From: CAWBCR01 sp963787375
GTDB lineage: Bacteria > Chloroflexota > Anaerolineae > Aggregatilineales > UBA3940
Direction: 5' to 3'
DNA: 64,000 bases
Assembly: GCA_963787375.1 (NCBI GenBank)
Contig: CAWBCR010000014.1
Location: 1 to 64,000, forward strand
Both the position numbers and the translations under genes were made by a program. How positions within the stretch are numbered: the stretch's first letter is position 1; each line of letters opens with the position of its first letter. Under the pieces are notes generated by a model. It was not told where the DNA came from and did no database searches. It saw only the letters and a list, made by a program, of their open reading frames with translations. This document shows, piece by piece, positions 55,062 to 63,101 of the stretch.

Positions 55062-56306
55062 TTATTGCTTGACTGTGTTCTCAGGGATGGGCAGTGCAAA
55101 CCAGAAGGTCGTGCCGACCCCTAACTCGCTTTCCACGCCGATCTGGCCGCCATGCCCTTCGACGATCTGCTTGGCAATCGCCAGCCCCAGGCCCGTTCCC
55201 TGCGTATAACCCTCGGTGTCGGCCACACGGTAGAACTTCTCGAACATGTGCGCCGCGTTCTCTGGCGAGATGCCCAGCCCTGTGTCCTGAACCTCGACGC
55301 GAACAGCCTGCCCATCCTGGATGGCCCTCAGCCACACACTGCCGCCCGGCTTGTTGTACTTGATGGCGTTGGTGGCCAGGTTGAGGACCACCTGCGTGAG
55401 CTTCTCAGCATCGCCGGTAACAACCGGCAGGTCCGGCGGGTCGACCGCGACTTCGACCGTGAGGTCGCGGTCGCTGGCCTGGTGGCTGACGGTGTTGGCT
55501 GCCTCCTCCAGCACCCTGCGCAGGTCGACCGGTTTGCGCTGGAGCCGCGTGCGGCCCGATTCGAGGCGTGCCAGGTCCAGAAACTCAGTCGTCATGCGTG
55601 TCAGCCGGTTCGTCTCGGTGGCGATGGTGTCGACCAGCGACTTGCGCTTCTCCTCGCTCAGCTCAGGCCGCAGGATAATGTGCGTGGTGGCTTTGATCGC
55701 CGCCAGCGGTGTGCGCAGCTCGTGCACCATTTCCGCGATCAGGTCGCTCTGCTCGAACAGCCGCGCGTTCTCGACGGCGACCGCGGCCTGCGCTGCCAGC
55801 GTGATCAGCACGTTTACGTCTTCGTCGGTGAAGGGCCGGTTCTCGCGCTTGTTGAGCGCTTCCAGGCAGCCGATCGTCTTGTTATGGGTTCGCATCGGGA
55901 CGGCCAGCATGTTGCGCGTCTCGAACTCGGTCTCCTCGTCAACGTTGCGCGACCAGCGCGGCTCGTTGCGCACGTCGGCAATGACCAGCGGCTCGCCGTT
56001 GGTGACCACCCAGCCCGCGATGCTGTTGTCGAGTGGTACGGCAATCAAGTCAAGGTTCAGGCCGCTGAGGTCCAGCGAGGCCTCAAAGCGCAGATCGCCG
56101 TTACGGCTGATGAGCATAATCGACGCCGCCTCGGTATCCGTCAGGTCGCGTGCCGAGGCTACGATGTACTCCAGCAGCGAGTCGAGGTCGAGCGTGGAAT
56201 TCAGCGTGCGGCTGATCTCCATCAGGCGCTCGTACCGTGCGAGCGTGCGGACATAGCGCCGGAACACATGTTGGGACGAACCCATCTCAAGGGTATCTTC
56301 AGTCAT
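55062..56306 (-). CDS. GAF-domain sensor histidine kinase
   Basis: 414 residues from ATG at 56306 (56312 is an alternative). A GAF domain (about 30-180, TLDLDSLLEYIVASARDLTD) precedes the HisKA H-box VHELRTPLAAIKATTH and the HATPase_c domain (NLATNAIKYNKPGG N-box, DTGLGI G1, GTGLGLAIAKQ G2). No membrane helix, so it is soluble. Its start overlaps the sirtuin stop. The PhoB-like regulator at 58421 or the receiver at 57111 could be its partner. Confidence 0.93.
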   Translation of the reverse strand: MTEDTLEMGSSQHVFRRYVRTLARYERLMEISRTLNSTLDLDSLLEYIVASARDLTDTEAASIMLISRNGDLRFEASLDLSGLNLDLIAVPLDNSIAGWVVTNGEPLVIADVRNEPRWSRNVDEETEFETRNMLAVPMRTHNKTIGCLEALNKRENRPFTDEDVNVLITLAAQAAVAVENARLFEQSDLIAEMVHELRTPLAAIKATTHIILRPELSEEKRKSLVDTIATETNRLTRMTTEFLDLARLESGRTRLQRKPVDLRRVLEEAANTVSHQASDRDLTVEVAVDPPDLPVVTGDAEKLTQVVLNLATNAIKYNKPGGSVWLRAIQDGQAVRVEVQDTGLGISPENAAHMFEKFYRVADTEGYTQGTGLGLAIAKQIVEGHGGQIGVESELGVGTTFWFALPIPENTVKQ

Positions 56307-57084
56307 GTGCATTGCCTTCCAGTAAGCTGACCAGGCAGGGCAGGATCACGGCCACGTCGTCATGAATGACGACCGTGGCCCGCCCGTCGAGGTAGGTGGG
56401 CTCATAATTGATGATAATCAATTGGGCGCCATGCGCCAATGCGATCATCGGTAGATCGGACGCGGGCGCGACAGACAACGATGAGCCGGCCACCAGCATC
56501 ACGCTGCACCGGCGGGCTGCCTGCTGCGCTGCGTGCAGCGCATGATACGGAAGCTGCTCGCCGAACAGAATGGCGTTTGGCTTGAGCACCCCCCCGCAGT
56601 GCGGGCAGTGCGGCACTTCGCCGTCCTCCAGATAGCGGTCGATAAACGACTCGGTCGGGTAGACGCGGAAACACTCCACACAGGTCGCCTCGCGGATGTG
56701 GCCATGCAGCTCGTAGATGTGCTTCGAGCCGGCTGAGGCGTGCAGCAGGTCGATGTTCTGCGTGATCAGCGCCTCAACGAAGCCCATTTCCTCCAGGTGT
56801 GCCAGCGCCAGATGCGCCTCGTTGGGCCGCGCCTCGATCATGATACGAGCCAGCGGGCGAAACCAGTCAAAGAACTTCTGCGGGTTGCGCCGGAAGCCCA
56901 TTATCGAGGCGACCTCGCCGGGGTCGGCGCGCTCCCACAGCCCCGACGACGGGCTGCGAAAGTCGGGTATGCCGGAATGGGTGCTCAGCCCGGCCCCGGT
57001 CAGCGCGACGGCGTGCTGTGCCCCACGCAGCAGGGCTGCGGCCTGCATCAACGGCTCATGCGCCTCGGCACACGGGTCCGCCAC
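56299..57084 (-). CDS. Sir2-family NAD-dependent protein deacylase
   Basis: 261 residues from GTG at 57084 with AAGGGTGGG before it. Motifs are LTGAGLSTHSGIPDFRS (NAD binding), TQNIDLLH, YELHGHIREATC (catalytic His) and a zinc finger CVECF...CPHCG. It resembles class III or U sirtuins. It removes acyl groups from lysine. It sits between the receiver-ATPase and the kinase, overlapping the kinase start by 8 nt. Confidence 0.92.
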   Translation of the reverse strand: MADPCAEAHEPLMQAAALLRGAQHAVALTGAGLSTHSGIPDFRSPSSGLWERADPGEVASIMGFRRNPQKFFDWFRPLARIMIEARPNEAHLALAHLEEMGFVEALITQNIDLLHASAGSKHIYELHGHIREATCVECFRVYPTESFIDRYLEDGEVPHCPHCGGVLKPNAILFGEQLPYHALHAAQQAARRCSVMLVAGSSLSVAPASDLPMIALAHGAQLIIINYEPTYLDGRATVVIHDDVAVILPCLVSLLEGNAHD

Positions 57085-57110
57085 ATCGATCCCACCCTTT
57101 GAGAGCGCCG

Positions 57111-58157
57111 TTACCCGCGCGCTGCCTGAACCTGCTCCCACAGAACGCTCGCAAACCGGCGAAACACGCCGCTCAAATCGGACGTTGGCGCGGCGGCTAT
57201 CTCGAACCATTCCAGATGGTCGGCGCCCAGCCCCTGCTGCACCACCTGCGTGTTGACCGTCGCCTCGCCGTGTGTGGCTACCAGCGCTACGCTGAGCGGC
57301 ACGCTGCCGCTCCGGCGCAGATCGGTCACAGTGTGGTAGGCGGCCAGCAGCGAGGGCCGTGTTGGCTCGGCGACCAGCAGCACGCGGTCGGCCTGTGCCG
57401 CAATCGCCGGTGCTGGCTCGTCGGGGACCGTCTCCATAACGAGCAGTGTCACGTCGGCCAGCGGCGCGCAGGCGGCTGCTGTTGACTCATCCGGCACTCC
57501 CGCGACCCACAGCAGGTTCACGCCGCCATCTGTTTGCGCCAGCGCCGCGCGGGCCAACTCCGCTGTGAGGCCGGGCGCGTCGACCGGGTGCAGCGCCGCG
57601 CCGCCCGCTGCGAAAGGCTGAAGTTCCTGCCCGGCTGCGCCCACCCCCGCGACAAGCGCCGTATGCCCTGCTTCGGCCAGCGCAGCCGCTGTGTTGACGC
57701 AAACCGCTGTCAGGCCCGCGCCCGCCGTCGCGCCGATGCAGGCTACCACCCGGCCAACCGCCAGCGCGGCGTCTTTGGCCTCGCCGTGGCGGGCCAGCGC
57801 CAGCGCGATGTGCTCGGACATCTCAGCCGGGTCGATGGGTTTGGTCAGGTAATCGTCGACGCCGGCCTCAAAGCCGGCGGCCATGTCGTCGACCATTCCC
57901 TTGGCGGTGAACATGATAATCGGTGTGTGGGCAGTTGCGGCCTGGGCGCGCAGCCTGCGGGCGACGGTGTAGCCGTCAATTCCGGGCATCATCAGGTCGA
58001 GGACAATGAGGTCGGGGGTGTTGGCTGCTGCGTGGGCCAGGGCCTGCTGCCCGTCGTTGGCCTCGCTGACCTCGTAGCCCAGGCGTTTCAGCAGCATTCC
58101 CATCATTTCCAGCGTCTGTCGGTCATCGTCCACGACCAGTATGTGCGCAGCGGCCAT
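57111..58157 (-). CDS. response-regulator receiver fused to a MinD/CpaE-like ATPase domain
   Basis: 348 residues from ATG at 58157. The receiver (about 5-125) has VVDDDRQTLEM, LDLMMPGIDGY (phospho-Asp) and FTAKG with YLTKP. The C-terminal domain (about 140-345) starts RVVACIGATAGAGLTAVCVNTAAAL, a deviant Walker A in which the usual KGGxGKT is lost. The architecture resembles CpaE/TadZ pilus-localisation proteins, which also have degenerate ATPase sites. No tad genes are near. First gene of the signalling run. Confidence 0.8.
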   Translation of the reverse strand: MAAAHILVVDDDRQTLEMMGMLLKRLGYEVSEANDGQQALAHAAANTPDLIVLDLMMPGIDGYTVARRLRAQAATAHTPIIMFTAKGMVDDMAAGFEAGVDDYLTKPIDPAEMSEHIALALARHGEAKDAALAVGRVVACIGATAGAGLTAVCVNTAAALAEAGHTALVAGVGAAGQELQPFAAGGAALHPVDAPGLTAELARAALAQTDGGVNLLWVAGVPDESTAAACAPLADVTLLVMETVPDEPAPAIAAQADRVLLVAEPTRPSLLAAYHTVTDLRRSGSVPLSVALVATHGEATVNTQVVQQGLGADHLEWFEIAAAPTSDLSGVFRRFASVLWEQVQAARG

Positions 58158-58330
58158 GTTTGTGAAGCCCGCTAGGGAGTCCGGCAGCTTCCGGGCTCGC
58201 GTGGTTTTCTGTCTAGAGACGGTGGCTAGTGTAGCAGAAAAGGGTGTCAGGAGCAAAGCGCGCGGTGGGCGGGGGTGCGGCATCAGCCTCACCGTAAGCT
58301 AACCGTAATGCGCCCTGAGCGCCAACCTAC

Positions 58331-58359
58331 TTGCGCGCAATTTTCGATACGTGTATAGT
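58331..58359 (+). promoter_or_regulatory. promoter of the PhoB-like regulator
   Basis: TTGCGC (58331-58336) and TATAGT (58354-58359) with a 17-nt spacer, 60 nt before the ATG at 58421. The -35 is weak. Confidence 0.5.
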
Positions 58360-58420
58360 GACGGCATGAATTAGATTGGTAGCCGGTTTGCTGTTTCCGA
58401 CCTACGTCGGTGGAGAAACC

Positions 58421-59107
58421 ATGGCCGAAAAGATACTCGTGGTCGACGACGAGGAAACCACCGTTCAGCTCCTCACCACGCTGTTGGAGCTCAGAGGCTT
58501 CGAAGTCATCAAGGCTTACCGCGCTGAAGACGGCCTGCGTAAAGCATATCGGACACAGCCCGATCTCGTTCTATTGGATATCATGATGCCGGACATGGAC
58601 GGCCTGGAAGTCTGTAAGCGCCTGCGCGAGCTGTCCGACGTGCCGATCGTCTTCCTCACTGCCCGCACCGACACCAAAGACATCGTCAAGGGATTAGAGA
58701 TAGGGGCCGACGACTACATCGTCAAACCCTATGATAACGACGAGCTGATTGCACGGCTCCACGCCCATCTGCGCCGCGCGCCCAAGAACCAGATGATCGA
58801 AGAGCTGGTGTTTGGCGGCGGCAAGTTCCGCATCAACCTGATGAACCGCGAGGTGGTCGTCAACGACGAACAGTGCCACCTGACGCCCAAGGAGTTCGCG
58901 TTGTTGAGCGTGCTGGCCCGCAACGCCGGGCGTGTCATCACCCGCAAGGAGCTGGTCACCGAGGCGTGGGGCGGCGAGTACGGCGACGCGGTCGACAGCC
59001 TCAAGCTGTACATTCACTATCTGCGCAAAAAGGTCGAGAAAGACCCGACCCGCCCGGAATACATCCTGACCTCTCGCGGCGTCGGGTATCGTTTCGCCAA
59101 CAAATGA
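58421..59107 (+). CDS. OmpR/PhoB family response regulator
   Basis: 228 residues from ATG at 58421. The receiver has VVDDEETTVQLL, LDIMMPDMDG (phospho-Asp) and FLTART with YIVKPYD. The C-terminal winged helix is LTPKEFALLSVLARNAGRVITRKEL, ending YILTSRGVGYRFANK. It is divergent from the receiver-ATPase gene and probably receives phosphate from the GAF kinase or an unlinked one. Confidence 0.93.
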   Translation: MAEKILVVDDEETTVQLLTTLLELRGFEVIKAYRAEDGLRKAYRTQPDLVLLDIMMPDMDGLEVCKRLRELSDVPIVFLTARTDTKDIVKGLEIGADDYIVKPYDNDELIARLHAHLRRAPKNQMIEELVFGGGKFRINLMNREVVVNDEQCHLTPKEFALLSVLARNAGRVITRKELVTEAWGGEYGDAVDSLKLYIHYLRKKVEKDPTRPEYILTSRGVGYRFANK

Positions 59108-59126
59108 GGGCTATCAGCCCCACGCG

Positions 59127-59149
59127 CCCGGAGGAACTCCGGGTTTTTT
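59127..59149 (+). terminator. terminator of the PhoB-like regulator
   Basis: CCCGGAG (59127-59133), loop GAA, CTCCGGG (59137-59143), then TTTTTT. Textbook form. Confidence 0.85.
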
Positions 59150-59201
59150 GCTGCATTACGTGGCTGGCGCGTTAATATCACATTAGAACCCACCCCGGCA
59201 G

Positions 59202-59230
59202 TTGAAATCGCCCCGGCGGTCGCTTATCAT
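59202..59230 (+). promoter_or_regulatory. clpP promoter
   Basis: TTGAAA (59202-59207) and TATCAT (59225-59230) with a 17-nt spacer, about 95 nt before the clpP start. Confidence 0.55.
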
Positions 59231-59325
59231 CTAACGTACTATCATTTTGTGGCGACATCACCCGAACCCCTTGCGGGTTGGCGACAGGACAATGTTCCAT
59301 TACAGCGGAGGGAGAGAAAGCGACC

Positions 59326-59949
59326 ATGCAGCCATCCAGTGTGATCCCGATGGTTATCGAGACGACGGGGCGCGGCGAGCGCGCCTACGACATTTTTTCG
59401 CTGCTGCTCAAAGAGCGCATCGTGTTTGTGGGCAGCGCCATCAACGACCAGGTGTCTAACCTGATCGTCGCGCAGCTTCTGTTCCTCAACCGCGAGGACC
59501 CTGAAAAAGAGATCCAGATGTTTGTCAACTCGCCGGGCGGGCAGGTTTACGCCGGGCTGGCGATCTACGACACCATGCAGCAGATCAGCGCGCCGATCAG
59601 CACCGTCGCCGTCGGGCTGACGGCCAGCTTTGGCACCGTCCTGCTGACGGCGGGGGCTAAGGGCCGCCGCTACGCGCTGCGCAACGCGACCATCCACATG
59701 CACCAGCCGCTCGGCGGCGCTGAGGGCCAGGCGGTCGACATCCAGATCCAGGCCAACGAGATTTTGCGCCTGCGTGATCGCCTGGAAGGCATCCTCTCGC
59801 ACCACACCGGCCAGCCGGTCGAGAAGATTCGCAAGGACATCGATCGCGATGTCTACCTGAGCGCTGAAGACGCTGTCGCCTATGGTCTGATCGACGGTAT
59901 GCTGGAACCCGAGCAGAAGGACAGCAAAGAGAAGATCCCGACCGGCTAG
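59326..59949 (+). CDS. clpP: ATP-dependent Clp protease proteolytic subunit
   Basis: 207 residues from ATG at 59326, within the normal length for ClpP. Catalytic Ser101 lies in GLTASFG and His126 in ATIHMHQPLGG. The Asp is in KDIDRDVYLS. INSPGG-like VNSPGGQVYAG forms the oxyanion region. No ATPase gene is adjacent. It has a promoter and terminator of its own. Confidence 0.95.
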   Translation: MQPSSVIPMVIETTGRGERAYDIFSLLLKERIVFVGSAINDQVSNLIVAQLLFLNREDPEKEIQMFVNSPGGQVYAGLAIYDTMQQISAPISTVAVGLTASFGTVLLTAGAKGRRYALRNATIHMHQPLGGAEGQAVDIQIQANEILRLRDRLEGILSHHTGQPVEKIRKDIDRDVYLSAEDAVAYGLIDGMLEPEQKDSKEKIPTG

Positions 59950-59973
59950 CAGCGCCGGCATCGTTCAACATGC

Positions 59974-60006
59974 GAGGCGGCTCATTGAGTGAGCCGCCTC
60001 GTTTTT
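59974..60006. terminator. terminator between clpP and the alpha/beta hydrolase
   Basis: GAGGCGGCTCA (59974-59984) pairs with TGAGCCGCCTC (59990-60000) and is followed by GTTTTT. It lies between convergent genes. Confidence 0.85.
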
Positions 60007-60027
60007 GATCCGCATGTGTGAGGTCCG

Positions 60028-61146
60028 TCAGCCCTCCGCCTGCGGCGCGCTGAGGCGGGCCTGCATGGCGAGGATCTCCTCCAGCAGCAGCGTCCGGTTC
60101 TGCGCGTGGAGGTCGGCGCGGCTGCCCACGCTGAAGAAGTAATGGTCGCCCAGCGCGATGCGTACCTGCGACGGCCCGAACTTCATGTCTTGCAGCAGGT
60201 CCAGCGTCGGCATCAGGCCCACCAGCCGGTCTTTGTGCCCCAGAAAGACGGTGAAGTTTGGCCATGACTCCTGGTGGAAATCGGCGGTGAGCTGGCCCAT
60301 CGCGGCGAAAGTCCGCGCGATGACGCCCTCGGGTGTGCTGCGATAGATGCGCTGGTGTTCAGCGCGGACGCGCTCGCTGCTCCAGCCGGCCAGCGCGTCG
60401 ATGAGGCGCGGCGCGATCAGGTCTTCCGCCACGCGGTCGATCAGCGGGTTGATGCCGCTGAGCTGGATGCCAACCCCCAGCGCCTTGTAGAACCGCTGCC
60501 GGTCGCGGTCGTTGAGCAGCAGCGCCGGGGCGGCGGCAATCCGCCCGACCTCGTCGGGGTTCCACTGCTCCTCGTCGAGGAAGAACAGCGCTGCGCCGCC
60601 CATACTGTGCCCCACGAACACGAACGGGCGCTTCGGCGCGCTGACCCCGGCCCGCAGGCCGAGCAGCGCCAGCCAGCGCTCGATGGAGCGCATGATCGCC
60701 GGCGGGTTGCACTGTTCCGGCGAAGGCGTATCACTGGCGAACGGCGATCCGCCAAAGCCGTTGACGTCCGGCACCAGCGCGACCAGCCCCGGGTTCCGCC
60801 CGATGGCCATCGCGGGCAGGTCTTCCCAGATTTCGCCGCTGCCGTCCCAGCCGTGAACAAACACGAGGACGCCTGCCGCGTGGCACAGCGTCTCGGCTAT
60901 CGATTCGGAATCAGGCCGGTCGTCGCGGTCGGCCCACAGCAGCCGCCAGGCGAAGTCGGACAGGCCTGTATCCTGCGCAAACGCGGTGACCTCGCCTTCG
61001 TCCAGCAGGCCGCGATGCGCCAGGTCCATCAGCGTGTAGCCTACCCGCCGCACCGGCTGGATTCGCTCCGGCAGCCAGGCGGTGTAGCCGCCTGCCCAGT
61101 CGAGTGTGCAATCGCGCTCTGCTGTTTTTCGCTTGCTGCGTGGCAT
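60028..61146 (-). CDS. alpha/beta-fold hydrolase
   Basis: 372 residues. The core begins VLVFVHGWDGSGEIWEDLP (about residue 93), with the nucleophile in FVGHSMGGAAL, and later FLGHKDRLV (Asp) and LGDHYFF (His). Two clear features of the AB hydrolase-1 family are thus seen. The first 90 residues have no clear homology to me. The substrate is unknown. No signal peptide. Confidence 0.85.
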   Translation of the reverse strand: MPRSKRKTAERDCTLDWAGGYTAWLPERIQPVRRVGYTLMDLAHRGLLDEGEVTAFAQDTGLSDFAWRLLWADRDDRPDSESIAETLCHAAGVLVFVHGWDGSGEIWEDLPAMAIGRNPGLVALVPDVNGFGGSPFASDTPSPEQCNPPAIMRSIERWLALLGLRAGVSAPKRPFVFVGHSMGGAALFFLDEEQWNPDEVGRIAAAPALLLNDRDRQRFYKALGVGIQLSGINPLIDRVAEDLIAPRLIDALAGWSSERVRAEHQRIYRSTPEGVIARTFAAMGQLTADFHQESWPNFTVFLGHKDRLVGLMPTLDLLQDMKFGPSQVRIALGDHYFFSVGSRADLHAQNRTLLLEEILAMQARLSAPQAEG

Positions 61147-61226
61147 ATCGGTCCCATTCCCAGAGAGAAATCCCCCTCCATTCTAACCGGAATACGCCAC
61201 ACGGCAACGCGCGGGGCGAAAACACA

Positions 61227-61260
61227 AACCGGGCCGCGTTCACACAAACGCGGCCCGGTT
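61227..61260 (-). terminator. terminator of pepF
   Basis: On the minus strand AACCGGGCCGCGT pairs with ACGCGGCCCGGTT, followed by TGTGTTTT. It lies 27 nt after the pepF stop. Confidence 0.8.
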
Positions 61261-61286
61261 CAGTTAGCAGAGGTAATAGATGGCGG

Positions 61287-63083
61287 CTACTTGACCTGCG
61301 CGGCCAGCTTCTCGGCCTGGGTGACCATCTCGTCGAGGATGGCCAGGCCATGCTTCCAGAAGCCGGGGTCGGTCAGGTCGACGCCCAGCGGCTTGACGAT
61401 CTCGTGCGGCCAGTCGGAGCCGCCGGCGGTCAGCATCGCGAGGTAGTCATCGGCAAAAGCCGGACCGACCTGCTCATAGCGGGCGTACAGCGCCAGCACC
61501 AGCAACTCGCCAAATGAATAGGCGTACACGTAGCCGGGCACGTTGACGAAGTGATAGATGTACTCCCACCACGAGCCGTAATTGTCGGTCATCGTCACGC
61601 TGCCCTGGAACATGTCGTTCTGGGACTTCAGCCACAATTCGCCGTACTGCTTGGTGGTCAACTCGCCCTGCTCGCGGCGGGCGGTGTGGATCGCGTCCTC
61701 AAAGCGGTTCATGGCGACCTGTCGGAAGACGGTGGCGAACGTATCTTCCAGCTTGCGGGTCAGCATGGCGAGGCGCACGGCGGGATCCTTCTCCTGGGCC
61801 ATCATGCTCTGGAAGACGAGCATCTCGCCAAACACCGAGGCGGTCTCGGCGGTGGTCAGCGGGGTGTCGGATTCGAGCATCCCCTGCTTGCGAGACAGGT
61901 ACTGATGCACGCCGTGGCCTAACTCGTGGGCCAGCGTCATCACGTCCTGTGTGCGGGCCTCGTAGTTGAGCAGCACGTAGGGGTGCAGGTCGGGTGTCAT
62001 GGGCATGGCATACGCGCCGCCGGTCTTGCCGGGCCGCACCGGCGCGTCGATCCAGCGTTTGTCGAAGAACTCCCCGGCGATCTCGGCCATGCGCGGGTGA
62101 AATTTGCCATATGCGTCGAGCACAATCGAGCGGCCCTCGTCCCAGCGATACTCGTGGTCGGCGGCGGGCAGCGGGGCGTAGCGGTCGTAATCGAACATCT
62201 CGCCGAGGCCCAGCAGCTTTCCCTTGAGACGGTAGTAGCGGGCGACGAGATCGTAGCGGGCGGTGACGGCGTTGACTAGCGCGTCGACGGAGGCATCGTC
62301 GACCTCGTTGGCCATGTTGCGTGACGTGATCCATGAAGGATAGCCGCGCAGCCGGTCGTCAGAGGCCTTGTCGGCCAGGACCGTGTTGAACACGTAGGTG
62401 GCCGCGCGGGCGTTCTTCTTCAGCCCCTCGGTGAACGCCTCGGCGGCGCGGCGGCGCACCTCGCGGTCCTGCTCAAACAGCTTGTTGAGGACCGTCTCCT
62501 GCGGCACCTGCTCGCCTTCCCAGTCGTAGCGGGAGGCGGCGAAGGTCTCGTTGAAGAAGCGCGCCCACGCGCTGCGCCCGGTGACAGACTTCTCGGCCAG
62601 GATCTTCTCTTCAGGCTCGGTCAGCAGGTAGGGGCGGCGCAGCCGGACGACCTCCAGCCAGTGCTTGTAGGGCTTGAGCACCGGGTCGGCGATCAGCTTC
62701 TTGGCCTGCTCGTCGGGAGCCTCAGCCCATTCCAGCTCAAGGAAAACCAGCTTCTGCTGGAGGCGCGAGCTGCGCTCGTCGATGCGCTGCAGCAGCGCGC
62801 CGCGTGCGGGGTCCTCAGCGTTGGTCGACCAGTGAAGCTGCGCGTAGGCCCCCAGCTTGTGGGCGACGATGGCGATCTCCTCGTAGCGGGCGACCAGATC
62901 GCGCAGCAACTCGGCGTCGAGGCCGGCGACCTTGCCCCGATAGTCGGCGGCGAGCTTGTCGGCCAGCCCGTCGGCGGCGTCGAGGTCGCGCCCGATCTTC
63001 GCGTCGTCATCGCCGCTGTACAATTCGCTCAAGTCCCAGGCGACATCTTCCGCGCCGGTCAGGTGGGCTGTGGTGTCACTCAT
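61287..63083 (-). CDS. pepF: oligoendopeptidase F (M3 metallopeptidase)
   Basis: 598 residues from ATG at 63083, with GAGGAAGAG before it. The zinc motif is TLAHELGHGVHQYLS, and the downstream Glu lies in TAETASVFGEML. Length and the segment HWSTNAEDPARGALLQ fit the PepF group. It hydrolyses peptides of about 7-17 residues in the cytoplasm. The upstream region now contains an IS-type reading frame that begins only about 20 nt away. Confidence 0.95.
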   Translation of the reverse strand: MSDTTAHLTGAEDVAWDLSELYSGDDDAKIGRDLDAADGLADKLAADYRGKVAGLDAELLRDLVARYEEIAIVAHKLGAYAQLHWSTNAEDPARGALLQRIDERSSRLQQKLVFLELEWAEAPDEQAKKLIADPVLKPYKHWLEVVRLRRPYLLTEPEEKILAEKSVTGRSAWARFFNETFAASRYDWEGEQVPQETVLNKLFEQDREVRRRAAEAFTEGLKKNARAATYVFNTVLADKASDDRLRGYPSWITSRNMANEVDDASVDALVNAVTARYDLVARYYRLKGKLLGLGEMFDYDRYAPLPAADHEYRWDEGRSIVLDAYGKFHPRMAEIAGEFFDKRWIDAPVRPGKTGGAYAMPMTPDLHPYVLLNYEARTQDVMTLAHELGHGVHQYLSRKQGMLESDTPLTTAETASVFGEMLVFQSMMAQEKDPAVRLAMLTRKLEDTFATVFRQVAMNRFEDAIHTARREQGELTTKQYGELWLKSQNDMFQGSVTMTDNYGSWWEYIYHFVNVPGYVYAYSFGELLVLALYARYEQVGPAFADDYLAMLTAGGSDWPHEIVKPLGVDLTDPGFWKHGLAILDEMVTQAEKLAAQVK

Positions 63084-63101
63084 CGGCTCTCTTCCTCTGT
63101 G

